Assembly (NCBI RefSeq): GCF_048564905.1
Contig: NC_133006.1
Span: 24,520,001 to 24,584,000 of the forward strand
Source of the DNA: Vicugna pacos
Lineage: Eukaryota > Chordata > Mammalia > Artiodactyla > Camelidae
Length of the DNA stretch: 64,000 nt
Reading direction: 5' to 3'
The notes under the pieces were generated by a model. It did not search any database. It worked only from the letters and a program-made list of their open reading frames with translations, and was not told the origin of the DNA. The position numbers and the translations under genes are program-made. Positions 10,791 to 21,458 of the stretch are shown piece after piece; position 1 is the stretch's first letter, and each line of letters begins with the position of its first letter.

Positions 10791-11854
10791 ATTGTTTTAA
10801 CTTTCTACCCTGTCTGAGGTTAGAAGGCTATTTCATGGGCTTCCACTTGGCCTATTTTACTACAGACTTTTACTCCCCAGGTCAGAGAAATAATGTGAGG
10901 ATTCTGGTTAAACACATCCATTCCAATTACGTATTTGGAAACTGAGGAAATGATCACTAAGTGCATGTGTGGACCCAGAGAACCCACTGAGATATGGGTG
11001 GACCTGAGATAGGACACAAATTATTTCTTGGCTCCTATATGCCTCTCCTCTGATGGGAGTCCATGATGGTGCTTTGGTCTCCCACTAATTAGTATCTAAT
11101 TGGACCCTGTGTCTAATAGATCTAGCAAAGATCTGGGTATTTTCTTCCTTCACTGTATGAATAAGTGGCCATTGATTCCTTCCTTCGGGGGATTACTACT
11201 TACACACTTGCCATAGTGTTGCAGGAAACTTCAACAGGGGACATGGACACTCCCTTAATTAATGGATCCTGGGTCTAAAGTCTGGCTCAGGTCTGGAAAC
11301 TGGTCAGGGAATCAGAACTTTCTAGTGGAGCCATTAATCTCAGTTCTTCATCTATCAGTTAAAATGTTAAGCAACACTTTTGTAGGCTGCCCATCTATCT
11401 TGCCCCTACGAGTACAATGGCCTATTACCTATTTCCATAAACTCCTTGCAATCAGAACTGTCTGGCTTAAATTCTTACATTGCTGGCTATTTTGGCTAAT
11501 TCTGCACACTTTGCTTCTACCTTGCTGTCACCTGTCCTCTGGCTTTCTGGGATCCTAATATCCCCATTGATGCTCAGGAGCCAGGTTCTGGAATCTCCTC
11601 GAGTCAGCCCTAGCTTACCAAGTACAGACACAATGAGGTTGATATGGCACTTACTTGCTCATTGCTTATTGCCTGATAAACAGAGTATCCCTCGGCTTCT
11701 TCCAAGCAAAATAGTCACCTTGTGTGTTTTCCGGTTTTTAGAGTAGATTCAGACTGGCATGCCGACTTCTCTGAGCCTTTTGATCTCTTTATGATCACCA
11801 TGGCAGTTCTGGCATCTTTACTTCATTAAATGTGAGCCATCACTTTTGTTAGAA

Positions 11855-12960
11855 CAGTTTATTGAGATATAACTCACATATAATATTCAATCATTTAAAC
11901 TCAATGTTTTTTTTTTTATTACATTCACAGAGCTGTGCAATAATCACCATATCAATTTTAGAACATTCTCATCACTCCAGAAACATTTTTGGGGAACATT
12001 TCCACCACCACATATCCATTATTTCTAGGCAGTCACCCCCATTTCCCTCCAACATTCCCTGAACCCTGGACAACCACTACTTTCTGTCTCTATAGATTTA
12101 CTTATTATGGACCCTTCAAATAAATGGAATAATACAGTGTATGGTCTTTTGTAATTGATTGCTTTCACACAGCAAAATATTTTAAAATAAAAGTTCATCC
12201 CCATTGTAGCATGAATCTGTACTTCATTCCTTTCCATGGCCGAATAATATTGCATGGTGTGGATATATCACCTTTTATTTATTCATTCACCTGTTCATGG
12301 ACATTTGGGCCATTTCTATTTTTTGGCTATTATAGGTAATCTTGCTTGAACATATGTTACACATCTAATAATACATAATCTAATATGAAGTAATAATGAT
12401 TACTTCATATAATTTTGGAAAGTTTCTATTTTAATGTCTTCAAGGTCACTGATCTTGTCTTCTGCACTATCAAACCTACCATTACACATCCAACACAATC
12501 TACTGATCTACCAATACACATGCAGTACATTTTTCTTGGACATTTTCATCTTTAGAAGTTTGTGGTCTTTTATTTCATGTCTCTTAGATAAAACTTTTTG
12601 AACATAAGGAATACATTTATGTTAACTTTTACTGTCATTGCTAATTCTGACATCTGTGTGTGTCTGTTCTGGGTTAGACTGATTGCTTTTCTCTGCCTTA
12701 CAAGTTGTATTATCTTGTATACCTGGTTATTTTTAATTTGATATCAGAGATTATGATTTTGCCAGGTTAGAAGGCAGATACATTTGCATTCCATAAATTT
12801 TTTTCAGCTTTTATTTCTAGGACAAATGAAGTTACTGAAAAACAGACTGATCTTTCTGGGCCTTACTTTTAATATTTGCTAGGTAAAACTGAAAAGTACT
12901 TAGTCCAGGGATAATTATTCCCAAATACAGACAAAAGATCCTTCTGAATATTCTATCCAA
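11855..12960 (-). mobile_element. Old L1M 3' end
   Basis: TTTATTGAGATATAACTCACATA and CACAGAGCTGTGCAATAATCA, read on the minus strand, are the tail of an old L1M-type 3'UTR. The match is firm to about 12,345 and less sure from there to 12,960. The first part recurs at 41,485-41,650 next to the second ERVL-like fossil, which ties the two places together as a duplication. Confidence 0.65.
12383..12410. repeat. Perfect 12-bp inverted repeat
   Basis: ATATGAAGTAAT, a 4-base loop AATG, then ATTACTTCATAT. It would form a stable AT-rich hairpin. It lies inside old L1M sequence; function unknown, possibly chance. Confidence 0.9.
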
Positions 12961-13724
12961 TGCCCAGCAAATTATGAAGCTTTCCAGACTGGCTGGGAAC
13001 GGGGACTATTCCTAGTCCTGTGGAACACTGTGTACTGTCTCTGTTTTCCTTCTGGATTATTCTTCCCCCTGTCCTTGGATAGTTTCCTTACATGCATGCA
13101 CTGATGAGCTAAAGACTTGAGGGGAACTCTCTGCAGACTCGCAGTGCTTTTTGTGTTCAGCGTTCCTCTCCTCGAGCCTTCATTTTGCATATTCTGGCAG
13201 GCCTGGCCTCCACAGTTCACGGCTCTGTCCTCTTAACTCAGTGAGATGACTGGGCCGTTAGAGCTCCCCCTTCCCCCCACCGTGTCCTGGAAACACTCTC
13301 CAGGAAGGAAGCTGGACAATTGCAGGCCTCACTGCTTTTGTTTCCCTTCTCTTAGAAGTCACAATTCTTGTGGTGCCTGATGTCCAAGGTCTGAACACCG
13401 TGGTTTTATACATTTATCTGAATTCGTGGTTGTTTAAGTCAGGAGAGTAAATCTGATCCTCGCTACTCCATCACGGCATTTTCAGGCTCGTCACTTTTCT
13501 GTTTATACAAAATAGTCCAGGTTGTTTTATTTTCTATGTTTCATAACTACACTGTTGAAGTTTTAGGAGCCTCTTTGTACTACCTACTGTTCCTTGTGGT
13601 TCTCAATCATATTGTCTCTTGCCCACTTGTATTTACACATCTCTTGCTCCAAGCTGCTCCTTTAACGTGTGCAATTATTTTTGTAAATTCTTTGACACAT
13701 AGGTTAAATGTCAAACAAATAAGT
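12961..13724. other. Gap where a class I gene would be expected; nothing recognised
   Basis: In the intact duplicon the class I gene sits between the L1M 3' end and the flank that starts again here at 13,725. In this copy I find no class I exon, only AT-rich sequence, part of which may be further old L1. Confidence 0.45.
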
Positions 13725-14079
13725 TAGCAACAAATGTGAACAAAAATGAGAATGTGGAATAAGAAATGGAATAAAAATTAAAATCTACCAGCTTGGCAAA
13801 GATGTAAGTGAATGATGAGGATCTTGCCAGTATAGGGAAAATATACTGGTTATAAAGCTTGATAGGATTGAAAACTGGAATCAAAATTTCTTTTTTCTTC
13901 TCTTCTTACCAACTTTATTAATTTGTGTTTACTCTTACAATATTATAGGGTTACAAAGTAAACAATAAAGAGAATATTTAATTTAATAATTGAATATTAG
14001 ATTCCCTAGACATGGTCTAAATATTGATTCTGAAAGATTATATAAGATTATTTTTAAGTGTGCCAAGCACAAAGCTGAC

Positions 14080-14371
14080 TTTTTTTAAAATTTTATTTTT
14101 TATTGAAGTGTAGTTGACTTACAATGTTAGTTTCAGGTGTATAGCAAAGTGATTCAGTTATACACAGACATACATAATATATATATATATATTCAGATTC
14201 TTTTCCATTATAGCTTGTTACAAGAAATTGAATATAGTTCCTTGCGCTATACAGTAGGTCCTTGTTGTTTATCTATTTTATATGTGGTAGTGTGTATCTG
14301 TTAATCCCAAATTCCTAATTTATCCCTCCACCTGCCTTTCCTCTTTGGTGACCATAGTTTGCTTTTTATGT
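14080..14371 (-). mobile_element. 5'-truncated L1 3' end
   Basis: On the plus strand it reads TTTATTGAAGTGTAGTTGAC and GTTTCAGGTGTATAGCAAAG, an L1 3'UTR in antisense. It has a perfect 11-bp TSD, ACAAAGCTGAC, at 14,069-14,079 and 14,372-14,382. It interrupts the class I flank copy. Confidence 0.9.
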
Positions 14372-14795
14372 ACAAAGCTGACGTTCTTAACCACTCAAAG
14401 GAAGCTGTCTAAAGTCCAGAGTCTTTTGTTCATCACTATCCTGAGGTATAGAAATTTTAGGAAAAATAATAGGATTAATGACTATATTAAATTTTAATAA
14501 GCAGGCTTTCTTTCAGCTTTGAAATAAAGCTAAGTAGTATAGAATTTCTAAAGGGCACTTTTGCAAATCATCTCAACAATTTAAATGTGTGCTTATATTT
14601 TGATGCAGAAATAACTAAATCCTTAAAGAATTTATACTAAGATAATCACACATGTTCTGAAAAATATGTGTTCAAGGATGTTTCCTGAATTGTGATTTAT
14701 ATAAGCAAGGTAGTGTAACTTATCTAAATGCTGTTATCAATATAATGATGGTATCTGTGAATAGAGGAACACTTAATATGTCTGGCATATATCTG

Positions 14796-15308
14796 GAGAA
14801 AACTCTAATTTGAAAAGATACATGCACCCCAATGTTCATAGCAGCACTATTTACCATAGCTAAGATACGGAAGCAGCCTAAATGTCCATCAACAGATGAC
14901 TGAATAAAGAAGTTGTAGCATATGTATACAACAGACTACTATTCAGCTATAAGAATAATGCTTTATGCCTCAAAATGGATGGACTTGGAGATTGTAATAC
15001 TAAGTGAAGTAAGCCAGAAAAAGAAACAAAAATACCATGTGATATCACTTATACGTGGAATCTAAAAAAAGAAAAAAAGAAGACACTAATGAACTTACCT
15101 ACAAAACAGAAACAGACTCACATAGAAAACAAACTTCTGGTTACCAGAGGGGAAAGGGAAGGAGGGATAAATTGGGTGTTTGGGATTTGCAGATACTAAC
15201 TACTATATATAAAATAGATGAACAACAAGGTCCTACTGTATAGCACAGGGAACTATATTCAATACCTTGTAATAGCCTATAGTGAAAAATAATGTGAAAA
15301 GGAGTATG

Positions 15309-15372
<64 letters not shown>

Positions 15373-15436
15373 GTATTCGCTGTATACCAGAAACGAATAC
15401 AACATTGTAAATCAACTATACTTCAATTAAAAAAAT
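14796..15436 (+). mobile_element. 5'-truncated L1 3' end with a TA microsatellite
   Basis: Starts in the ORF2 end (AATGTTCATAGCAGCACTAT, AAATGTCCATCAACAGATGA) and ends AATCAACTATACTTCAATTA. Between about 15,316 and 15,367 the 3'UTR carries a pure TA repeat of roughly 26 units, a likely length-variable site. Confidence 0.88.
15316..15367. repeat. TA microsatellite in an L1 3'UTR
   Basis: About 26 TA units without interruption. It accounts for the Tyr/Ile-repeat open frames on both strands here. Confidence 0.95.
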
Positions 15437-16270
15437 ACACAAAGAATTCCCAAAACTCAAAGACAATAAAACACCCATTAAAAAATGGGCAAAAGACCTT
15501 AGCAGACACCTTACAAAGAAAATATGCAGATGTGGCAAACAAGCATATGAAAAAAGCTCCACAACTTAAGTCGTCAGGGAAACGTGAATTAAAACAATGA
15601 GATACCACTCAATACTTAATTAGAATGGCCAAAATTCAGAAAACTGACAACATCAAATGCTGGTGAGGATGTGGACCACAGGAATTCTTACTCATTGCTG
15701 GTGGGAATGCAAAATGGTATAGCTTCTTTGGAGATATTTTGGTGGTTTGTTACAAAACCTGCCATACGATCCAGCAATCGCCCTCCTTGGTACTCGCCAA
15801 AGGAGTTGAAAACCCAGGTCCACACAAAAGCCTGCACACAGATGTTTATAGCAGCTTTATTAAAAACTGCCAGAATCTGGAAGCAATCAAGATGTCCTTC
15901 AGTAGGTGGACAAATAGATTGTGGTATATTAGACAATGGGATACTTTCAGCGCTAAAAAGAAACGAGCTATGAAGCCTTGAAAAGACATGGAGGAAACTT
16001 AAATGCTTATTATTAGGTAAAAGAAATCGATCTGAAAAGGCTACGTCCTGTATGATTCTAACTATATGACATTCTGGAAAAGGCAAAACTATGGAGACAG
16101 TAGAGTTCAGTTTTTGCCAGAGGTTAGGGAGAGGGGAGGAATGAATAGGAGGAGCACAGAGGATTTTTAGGGCAGTAAAGAAACTCTGTATGGTATAATG
16201 ATGGATACGCGTGTTATACATTTGTTCAAACCCATATAATGTACACCACTAAGAGGTAAACAAGCTAACT
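15437..16270 (+). mobile_element. Second L1 ORF2/3'UTR fragment
   Basis: AAAATGGGCAAAAGACCTTA, CACTCAATACTTAATTAGAA and TGCCATACGATCCAGCAATC are L1 ORF2 C-terminal blocks. The reading frames are broken. It abuts the L1 that ends at about 15,436. Confidence 0.82.
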
Positions 16271-16278
16271 TTGGACTT

Positions 16279-16766
16279 TGAGTGATTATTGTGAACGAAA
16301 AATACTGCAAACCGTATCAGTAAACAAAGAATGCTGGAGCCATCAAGTCATCAGCTGCTGCCACCAACCCCTGAGTGGAGACAAGCCTGCAGCCCGGCCT
16401 CTGCAGCCACCCACAGTGGAGCACTCTGAGGGGACTCAGAACAAGAAAGGACAGGATACTCGCCCTAGATAGCTAGTTGCTTGTCAAAGGAATGATTTCA
16501 ATGAGCTCAAATGTTTGCTTCCTCCCATACATAGAAAAGTGCTAAATTATTTAACTTGAGCTGTCTGGTTTTCTTCAGTCAACAAGTAATCTTTTGATGT
16601 TCCAGCTACCTGGTTTTTGTTGTAAAACTCTTACATATCCTGGCTTCTCCCTACCTCTTCGGGGCAGTTTCTCAGAGTGATCTGAGAGGCTGTCATCCTG
16701 GCTTGAGTCCTCCTGCCAAATAAAACATAACTTTCAATTTTTAGGTTGTGCATTTATTTCAGTCGA
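16279..16766 (+). mobile_element. Probable solo LTR, family unknown
   Basis: A block that begins TGAGTGATTATTGTGAAC and ends CAGTCGACA, with AATAAAACATAACTT near its end as in an LTR polyadenylation region. I see no clear flank repeats, so limits and class are tentative. Confidence 0.4.
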
Positions 16767-17115
16767 CATTATGATGTGTCAATGTAAGTTTACCCATTAT
16801 AACAAATGTACCACTCTGTGGGGGATGTTGATGAATGGGGCGGTTATACATGTAGGAGGGGGGCAGGGGGTAAATGGAAATCTCTGTGTCTTCCTCTCAA
16901 TCTCAATTTTGTTGTGAAGCTAATACTGCTCTAAAAAAAAAGCCTTAAAAAAATTGGTCCTAGAATAGAGGATCAGAATACGAGTTTTAACACGATTTGG
17001 ACATGATCTGTCAAGTATAAAGGATCCTAATATGAGTTTAAAGGATTTTAATGTAACTTAGTTTTGAAAGCATTTTTTGATGGACACACAAGAAAATTAA
17101 AATGATGCTGAAGGC

Positions 17116-17152
17116 AACACACACACACAGACACAAACACACACACACGTCA
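17116..17152. repeat. CA microsatellite, imperfect
   Basis: Runs of ACACAC broken by GAC and AAC units, in the class I flank copy 1. The matching place in copies 2 and 3 lacks the expansion. Confidence 0.85.
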
Positions 17153-17418
17153 CATCTCCCCAACTGCTATCCCCCAGTCGCCTAGGTTATTTACCCAGAA
17201 ACCAGTTATTCTCTTCCCTGAAAAATACTAGTCTTTTTAGTAAAATACAAATCTATGCTTCTATTTAGTCATTGGTGTATGTTGTTTTATCAGTAAAAGA
17301 GCTCAGGCCACAGACTTGGAGAAAATATTTGCAATATCTGATAGAAGACTTGCATCTGGAATATACAAAGAACCCTTAAAACTCAACAATAAGAAAATGG
17401 ATAATTTAAAAATGTGCA

Positions 17419-17515
17419 GAATCTATGAAAACGAATATATGTATGTATATGCAAGACTGAGACATTATGCTGTAAACCAGAAATTGACACACCATAATTG
17501 ACTGTACGTCAATTA
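17419..17515 (+). mobile_element. 97-bp L1 3' tail insertion
   Basis: Ends GACTGTACGTCAATT-A-run like other L1 tails in this window. It is bracketed by AAAAATGTGCA at 17,408-17,418 and 17,516-17,526. A very short, 5'-truncated insertion. Confidence 0.7.
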
Positions 17516-17717
17516 AAAATGTGCAATATCTGAACAGATAATTCATTAAAGACACTATACAGATGGTGCATGAAAAAGCATATAGAAAGATACTCAATAT
17601 CATATGTAATTAGGGAAATACAAATAAAAAGCAATATACCATTACACATCTATTTGAATAATTAAAATAAAAACTGGTAATACCAAGTACTGGTGAGGAT
17701 GTGGAGCAACAGGAACT

Positions 17718-18866
17718 ATAGGTCTGTTAGGGCTGCTGTAAGAATAGAGCACCAGCTGGGTAGTTTGTAAACAGGAAGTTACTGCTCATAGTTTTGGAGG
17801 CTGGACATCCAAGATCACTGCACCAGCAAGGCTGGGTAAGGACTTTCTTCCTGGCTCATGGCTGGTACTTCCTGGCTATGTGCTCACACAATGCAAAGGG
17901 CTTGGGATCTCTCTGAAACCTCTTTTTAAAGGCACTATGATATTGTGATTCACAATAAGAAATATTTATTTGGTCTTCCTTCCTTTTCCTGCCACAGAGT
18001 TACTAAAACCTTTGGAATTTCCTAAGTGATGAAAGCGATAGAAGTGTCTTTCGTTATGTTAATGAGGTGACTTTTGGAAAGCCCCAGCTACCCTAAGGAT
18101 GAGGGCTGGTCACAGGAGGAACCTACCATGTGATTAGGGGCTTTTTACTTTCAGTCCCACCTCCATGACTTCCATGGAGGGGACAGGGGCTGGAGGTAGA
18201 TAACTGCTAATGGCCAATGGCTGAATCAATGATGCCTATGTAATGAAGCCTCCATAAAAACCCAAAAGGATGGGGTTTGGAGTTTTCAGGCTGGTGAACA
18301 CATGGAGGTGCTGGGAGAGTGGTGTCTTTTCTCATATACTTCGACCTATGCATCTCTTCCATCTGGATGCTCACCTGTATCCTTTATCATACTCTTTTAT
18401 AATAAACTGGGAAACAGTAAGCAAACTGTTTTCCTGAGTTCTGTGAGTCACTCTAGCAAATTAATCTGGAGGGTGTCCTGGAACCACCGATTTATAGCTG
18501 ATCAGTCTGAAGCATAAGTGACAACCTTGATTTGTGATTGGCACCTGAAGTTGGAGGGGTATTCTTGTGAGACTAAACCCTCAATGTGGGATCTGATGTG
18601 ATCTCCAGGTAGAGACAGAAGATAGTGTCAGAACTGAGTTGAACTGAGGCCCCTCGGGTGGTGTCAGAGAAGTGCGTGGCAGTGTGGAAAAAACCCACAC
18701 CTTACGAACTGGGAACAGGATTGCAGGCACTCATCCCACTCATTAGGGCCCCACTCTCATGACTTAAGTACTTCCCAAAGGCCCCATCTCCAAATACCAT
18801 CACATTGGGCATTAGGATTTCAACATATGAATTTTGAGGGAACACAACATTCAGACCAGGGCAGAA
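17718..18866 (-). mobile_element. MaLR-type LTR fossil (MST/MLT-like), split by another LTR
   Basis: On the plus strand it reads TCTGTTAGGGCTGCTGTAA and TTTTGGAGGCTGGACATCC at one end, and CAAATACCATCACATTGGGC and TTTCAACATATGAATTTTGA at the other: a MaLR LTR in antisense. The middle is displaced by a second LTR at about 17,938-18,724. Old and degraded. Confidence 0.75.
17938..18724 (+). mobile_element. LTR of an ERVL-like element nested inside the MaLR LTR
   Basis: It contains ATAAGAAATATTTATTTGG, TGTAATGAAGCCTCCATAAA, CTTTTATAATAAACTGG and GAGTTCTGTGAGTCACTC. The host LTR sequence GGCACT occurs on both sides (about 17,931-17,936 and 18,726-18,731), consistent with a short TSD. The same family recurs in antisense at 34,040-34,600. 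Limits are good to a few bases. Confidence 0.7.
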
Positions 18867-18959
18867 ACACTCATTCCTTGTTGGCAGGAGTGCAAAAGAG
18901 CACAGCCACTACAGAAGATAATGTCTCCGCCTTTTGAGTGTCAAACAGAATGTGGACAT

Positions 18960-19390
18960 TTGAAAACCATCACAGTTGACTTTCTAAACACTAATTATCC
19001 ACATTCCTCCCACATACAAAATAAACTCCCTCCCATCCCAGTCTCATTCCATTACAGAATCAGGGTAAAATCCAGAATCTCATCTAAATCAGGGCCAGGT
19101 CTGGCTGAGGCTCCTGGCGTGCATTTATGTAAGTGAAGCTCTTCAAGTACAGTTTCTCCTGGACTGAAGGCCTGTGAAGTACAGAGATGAGTTATCTGTC
19201 TCCACAGGCAGGACAGGCACAGGATAATTTTCATACACAATTAAAAAGGGAGAAATGGGAGGCACAAAGAGTCACTGCTTTATAGCAATGTTCAAATATA
19301 GCCAGGCAAATTGAAATTTGTCATCTTTTTCCATCTCTCAACCCCAACTTCCACCCCAGACCCTGTACCCTCTTCGACATTTCAACTATC
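18960..19390 (-). mobile_element. MaLR internal-like fragment
   Basis: CACATTCCTCCCACATACAA, CCAGAATCTCATCTAAATCA and GACAGGCACAGGATAATTTT resemble internal MaLR (MST/THE1-like) sequence in antisense. Fragmentary and non-coding; the family call is from memory. Confidence 0.45.
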
Positions 19391-19394
19391 TTGG

Positions 19395-20486
19395 TAAGAG
19401 GCGCCTCTGCTAGAACAGGGGAGTCCATCAGGGAGGAGATACTAGTCAGTGCGAGGAGTCCGTGGGGGGCAGGGGTGGGCAAGTCTCCCCACCTCCTCAC
19501 ATTATGCTAATAGGGCAAGACAATTTCAGATGCTCTTTGCATAAGAGGAGTCAGGGACTCTGAAGTCACAATGTTGGATGGGGGTAGGTTGTAAACAAAT
19601 CTAGCATCACCGTACATCCTCTGGTAGGTCTGAGACCCTGACGCCCCCCCGCCCCCCACAGTGAATAAACCGAAACTGAAAATGAAACCGGGTCAAAGTC
19701 CCGCCGGCTCTTCCTGTGTCGAGAGTCGGGCGGGTTCCGCAATGTCGGGGTGACCTTCGAACCCGGAGACTCGAGGTACCCCAGCCCGTCCCTGGGGAGG
19801 GGGTCGTGAGCTGGACCCGGGCCCGCGCCGCTCACCGGCCTCGCTCTGGTTGTAGTAGCCGCGCAGGGTGTTCAGGCCCACTCGGTACCAGTGTGCGTTG
19901 CCCTTCGCATTCCGTGTCTCCCGTTCCCAATACTCCGGCCCCTCCTGCCCCACCCACCGCGCCCGTGGCTCCATCCTCGGATTCGGGGCGTCACTATCGA
20001 AGCGCACGAACTGCGTGTCATCCACGTAGCCGACTTCCACGTACCAGGTCTCCCCGAGGCCAGGCCGGGATACCCCCGTTTCCGAAATACCTCTTGGAGT
20101 GGGAATCTGGGGGCGGGGAGGGGGTGAGACCCGGCCCGACCCTCCTCCGGGCGCGGGTCCCAGGATCTGATGTTGAAGGGGCGGAAGCGGGGCGGGGATG
20201 AGGGGGCTAGCGAGACGGAAAAGTGGTGGCAGTTCGAAAAAGAGCCAGGACCTCGGGGTGGGAGAGAGGAGAGGGCGGGCTAGAGGTGGGGTGACGGGTC
20301 TGGGCAGGGGGCGGCGACGTCGCACTTTCCCCGGGGGTCCTGCCCTCGCTACCCCGGGGCGGGCCCCTCGCTCCTCCCCCGCAGAGGCCGTTCCCTCCCG
20401 ACCCCGCACTCACCCGCCCAGGTCTGGGTCAGGGCCAGGGCCCCCGAGAGCAGCAGGAGGAGGGCTCGGGACTCCCAGATCCCCAT
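19395..20486 (-). pseudogene. MHC class I pseudogene: exons 1 and 2, 27 bp of exon 3, then 3'UTR
   Basis: Exon 1 (20,414-20,486) encodes the leader [20 protein letters not shown] and ends at a good GTGAGT donor. Exon 2 (19,836-20,106, alpha-1) is 271 bp instead of 270: one extra base in the segment after RYF shifts the frame and leads to a TGA about 27 codons into the exon. Beyond the shift the alpha-1 signature is clear ([30 protein letters not shown], including the N-glycosylation site). Intron 2 is intact and exon 3 starts at 19,637 (GSQTYQRMYG). After 27 bp, at 19,611, the sequence jumps into the class I 3'UTR (19,395-19,610, matching 42,740-42,890). Exons 3-8, about 2.2 kb in the intact copy, are missing. 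No functional heavy chain can be made, though a short leader-bearing transcript is possible. It is followed upstream by a partly decayed promoter. Confidence 0.95.
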
Positions 20487-20527
20487 CAGAGTCTGCGAGA
20501 AGCAGAGTGAGGACCGGTCCATGCGGA

Positions 20528-20640
20528 CTTTATAACCGGGAACCGACTGGCTTTTGTAGAAACCCGACACCAAAGAGAGTGAGAACTGGGACCGCGTCAC
20601 GAGTGTCCAGGCCGGAAGGCCCGGGGAGAAGGGAACCCCC
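20528..20640 (-). promoter_or_regulatory. Degraded class I promoter of the pseudogene
   Basis: The TATA-like TTATAAAG (about 20,528-20,535) and the X2/site-alpha core GCGTCA (about 20,573-20,578) remain. The Y-box reads CCAGTC instead of CCAATC. The interferon response element present in the intact gene has been lost, and only part of the enhancer A palindrome remains (GGGAACCCCC at about 20,631-20,640). Interferon induction should therefore be lost or weak. Confidence 0.75.
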
Positions 20641-20934
20641 AGCACCGAGCGTTCTCGCCCCAGACCCCGCCCTCGGTGAGACCCCCGAGAGCCACTCCCT
20701 CCCGGGAACCTGGGACTTTGCCCTGATCGCTCCCCTCCTGCACCGAGAGCTCTTCGTCACCAAGTCTCACTGAGTCCTGGCCCAGGGGCTAATTCAGCGA
20801 TTTTCAAAGTTTTTGGTCAGAATATCTATATAGTCATCCAAATTAGGAACACCTCAAGGATATTTTCTATCGATATTTTCCATACTAGGAATAATACTGT
20901 TAAATTAAAAACATTGTAATAACCTCTAATGGAA

Positions 20935-21023
20935 AAAAAACATGAAAACGAGTATATGTATGTATATACAAAACTGGGACATAGTGCTGTACACAAGAGA
21001 CTGACACATTGTAATTGACAGTA
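20935..21023 (+). mobile_element. Short L1 3' tail
   Basis: ACGAGTATATGTATGTATAT and GACACATTGTAATTGACAGTA match L1 3' ends elsewhere in the window. Its own end (CAATTAAAAATT) resumes at 21,462 after the LTR that split it. Confidence 0.7.
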
Positions 21024-21029
21024 CTTCTA

Positions 21030-21458
21030 TGAAGGAAAAGCCCAGCTGGGCTAACAAGCTAACTCACAAATCTAAGTGTAACAAGTGTCGGATTACTGAT
21101 CTGAGTTCTGCTGGGTTAACTTGTAAATCTGAGTTAATTATTGTTGGTTTGCTGATTCCCTGTTCATGTTTTTTCACTAGCCAGCTGGATTTTCAAAGAG
21201 ACATATCTGGCGTTGAAATGTTGGTTTCCTGCCTCCCTGCCTCTACTTTTGTGATAATGATGTTGCTAAAGCTGTTCCATGCCTATTGGCCAAATACCCC
21301 AAGCTTGTAATTAACCCTATAAAACCTCATGCACACGTCTTGGAGGTGCTCAGAGCTTCGGAGCAGAAGCCCCTCTGAGCCCGCCGGCTTAATACATCTG
21401 AGTACTCCAACCCTCCGAGTGGTGCTTGTTTCTTGACTGGCCTGTCATTTCCGTAACA
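21030..21458 (+). mobile_element. Solo LTR inserted in the L1 tail
   Basis: Begins TGAAGGAAAAGCCC and ends TTTCCGTAACA, with CTATAAAACC as a TATA box near 21,317 and a downstream GGCTTAATACATCTG block. The flanks are CTTCTA (21,024-21,029) and CTTCAA (21,459-21,464), a near-perfect 6-bp TSD. No internal viral sequence remains. It is absent from the matching place in copy 3, so it arrived after, or sorted independently of, the duplication. Class I or II; family unassigned. Confidence 0.82.

Larger units (their letters stand above)
9440..11855 (+). mobile_element. ERVL-related internal fossil (ERV3-16/HERV-16-like), fragmentary
   Basis: A long non-coding fossil, broken throughout and interrupted by two camelid SINEs. 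Its right two-thirds (10,440-11,855) is paralogous to 40,290-41,480: both share CCACTTGG..CTA/CTACTTGG, GTGAGGATTCTGG, TATTTGGAAACTG and CAGAGAACCCACTGAGATA in order. The blocks recall the HERV-16 internal sequence that accompanies class I genes in the human MHC duplicons. The family is by recall, not by search. Old, with many breaks. Confidence 0.55.
13725..17715. repeat. Third copy of the class I flanking duplicon, without its gene
   Basis: 13,725-13,890 matches 47,718-47,880 (GAATGTGGAATAAGAAATGG shared). 14,540-14,790 matches 24,745-24,960 and 47,880-48,110. 16,945-17,330 matches 27,780-28,130 and 50,960-51,290 (tracts around TAGAGGATCAGAAT and GGATTTTAATGT). The order is the same in all three copies. 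In this one the flank has been stretched by several L1 insertions and one LTR-like insertion. Confidence 0.75.

Noticed and set aside
15233-15608. Open frames with long Tyr-Ile repeats on both strands
   Set aside because: They are read through the TA microsatellite in an L1 3'UTR.
19693-20409. 238-residue minus-strand frame with class I alpha-1 sequence
   Set aside because: It joins intron 1, exon 2 and intron 2 by read-through; only the exon 2 part is genuine class I sequence.
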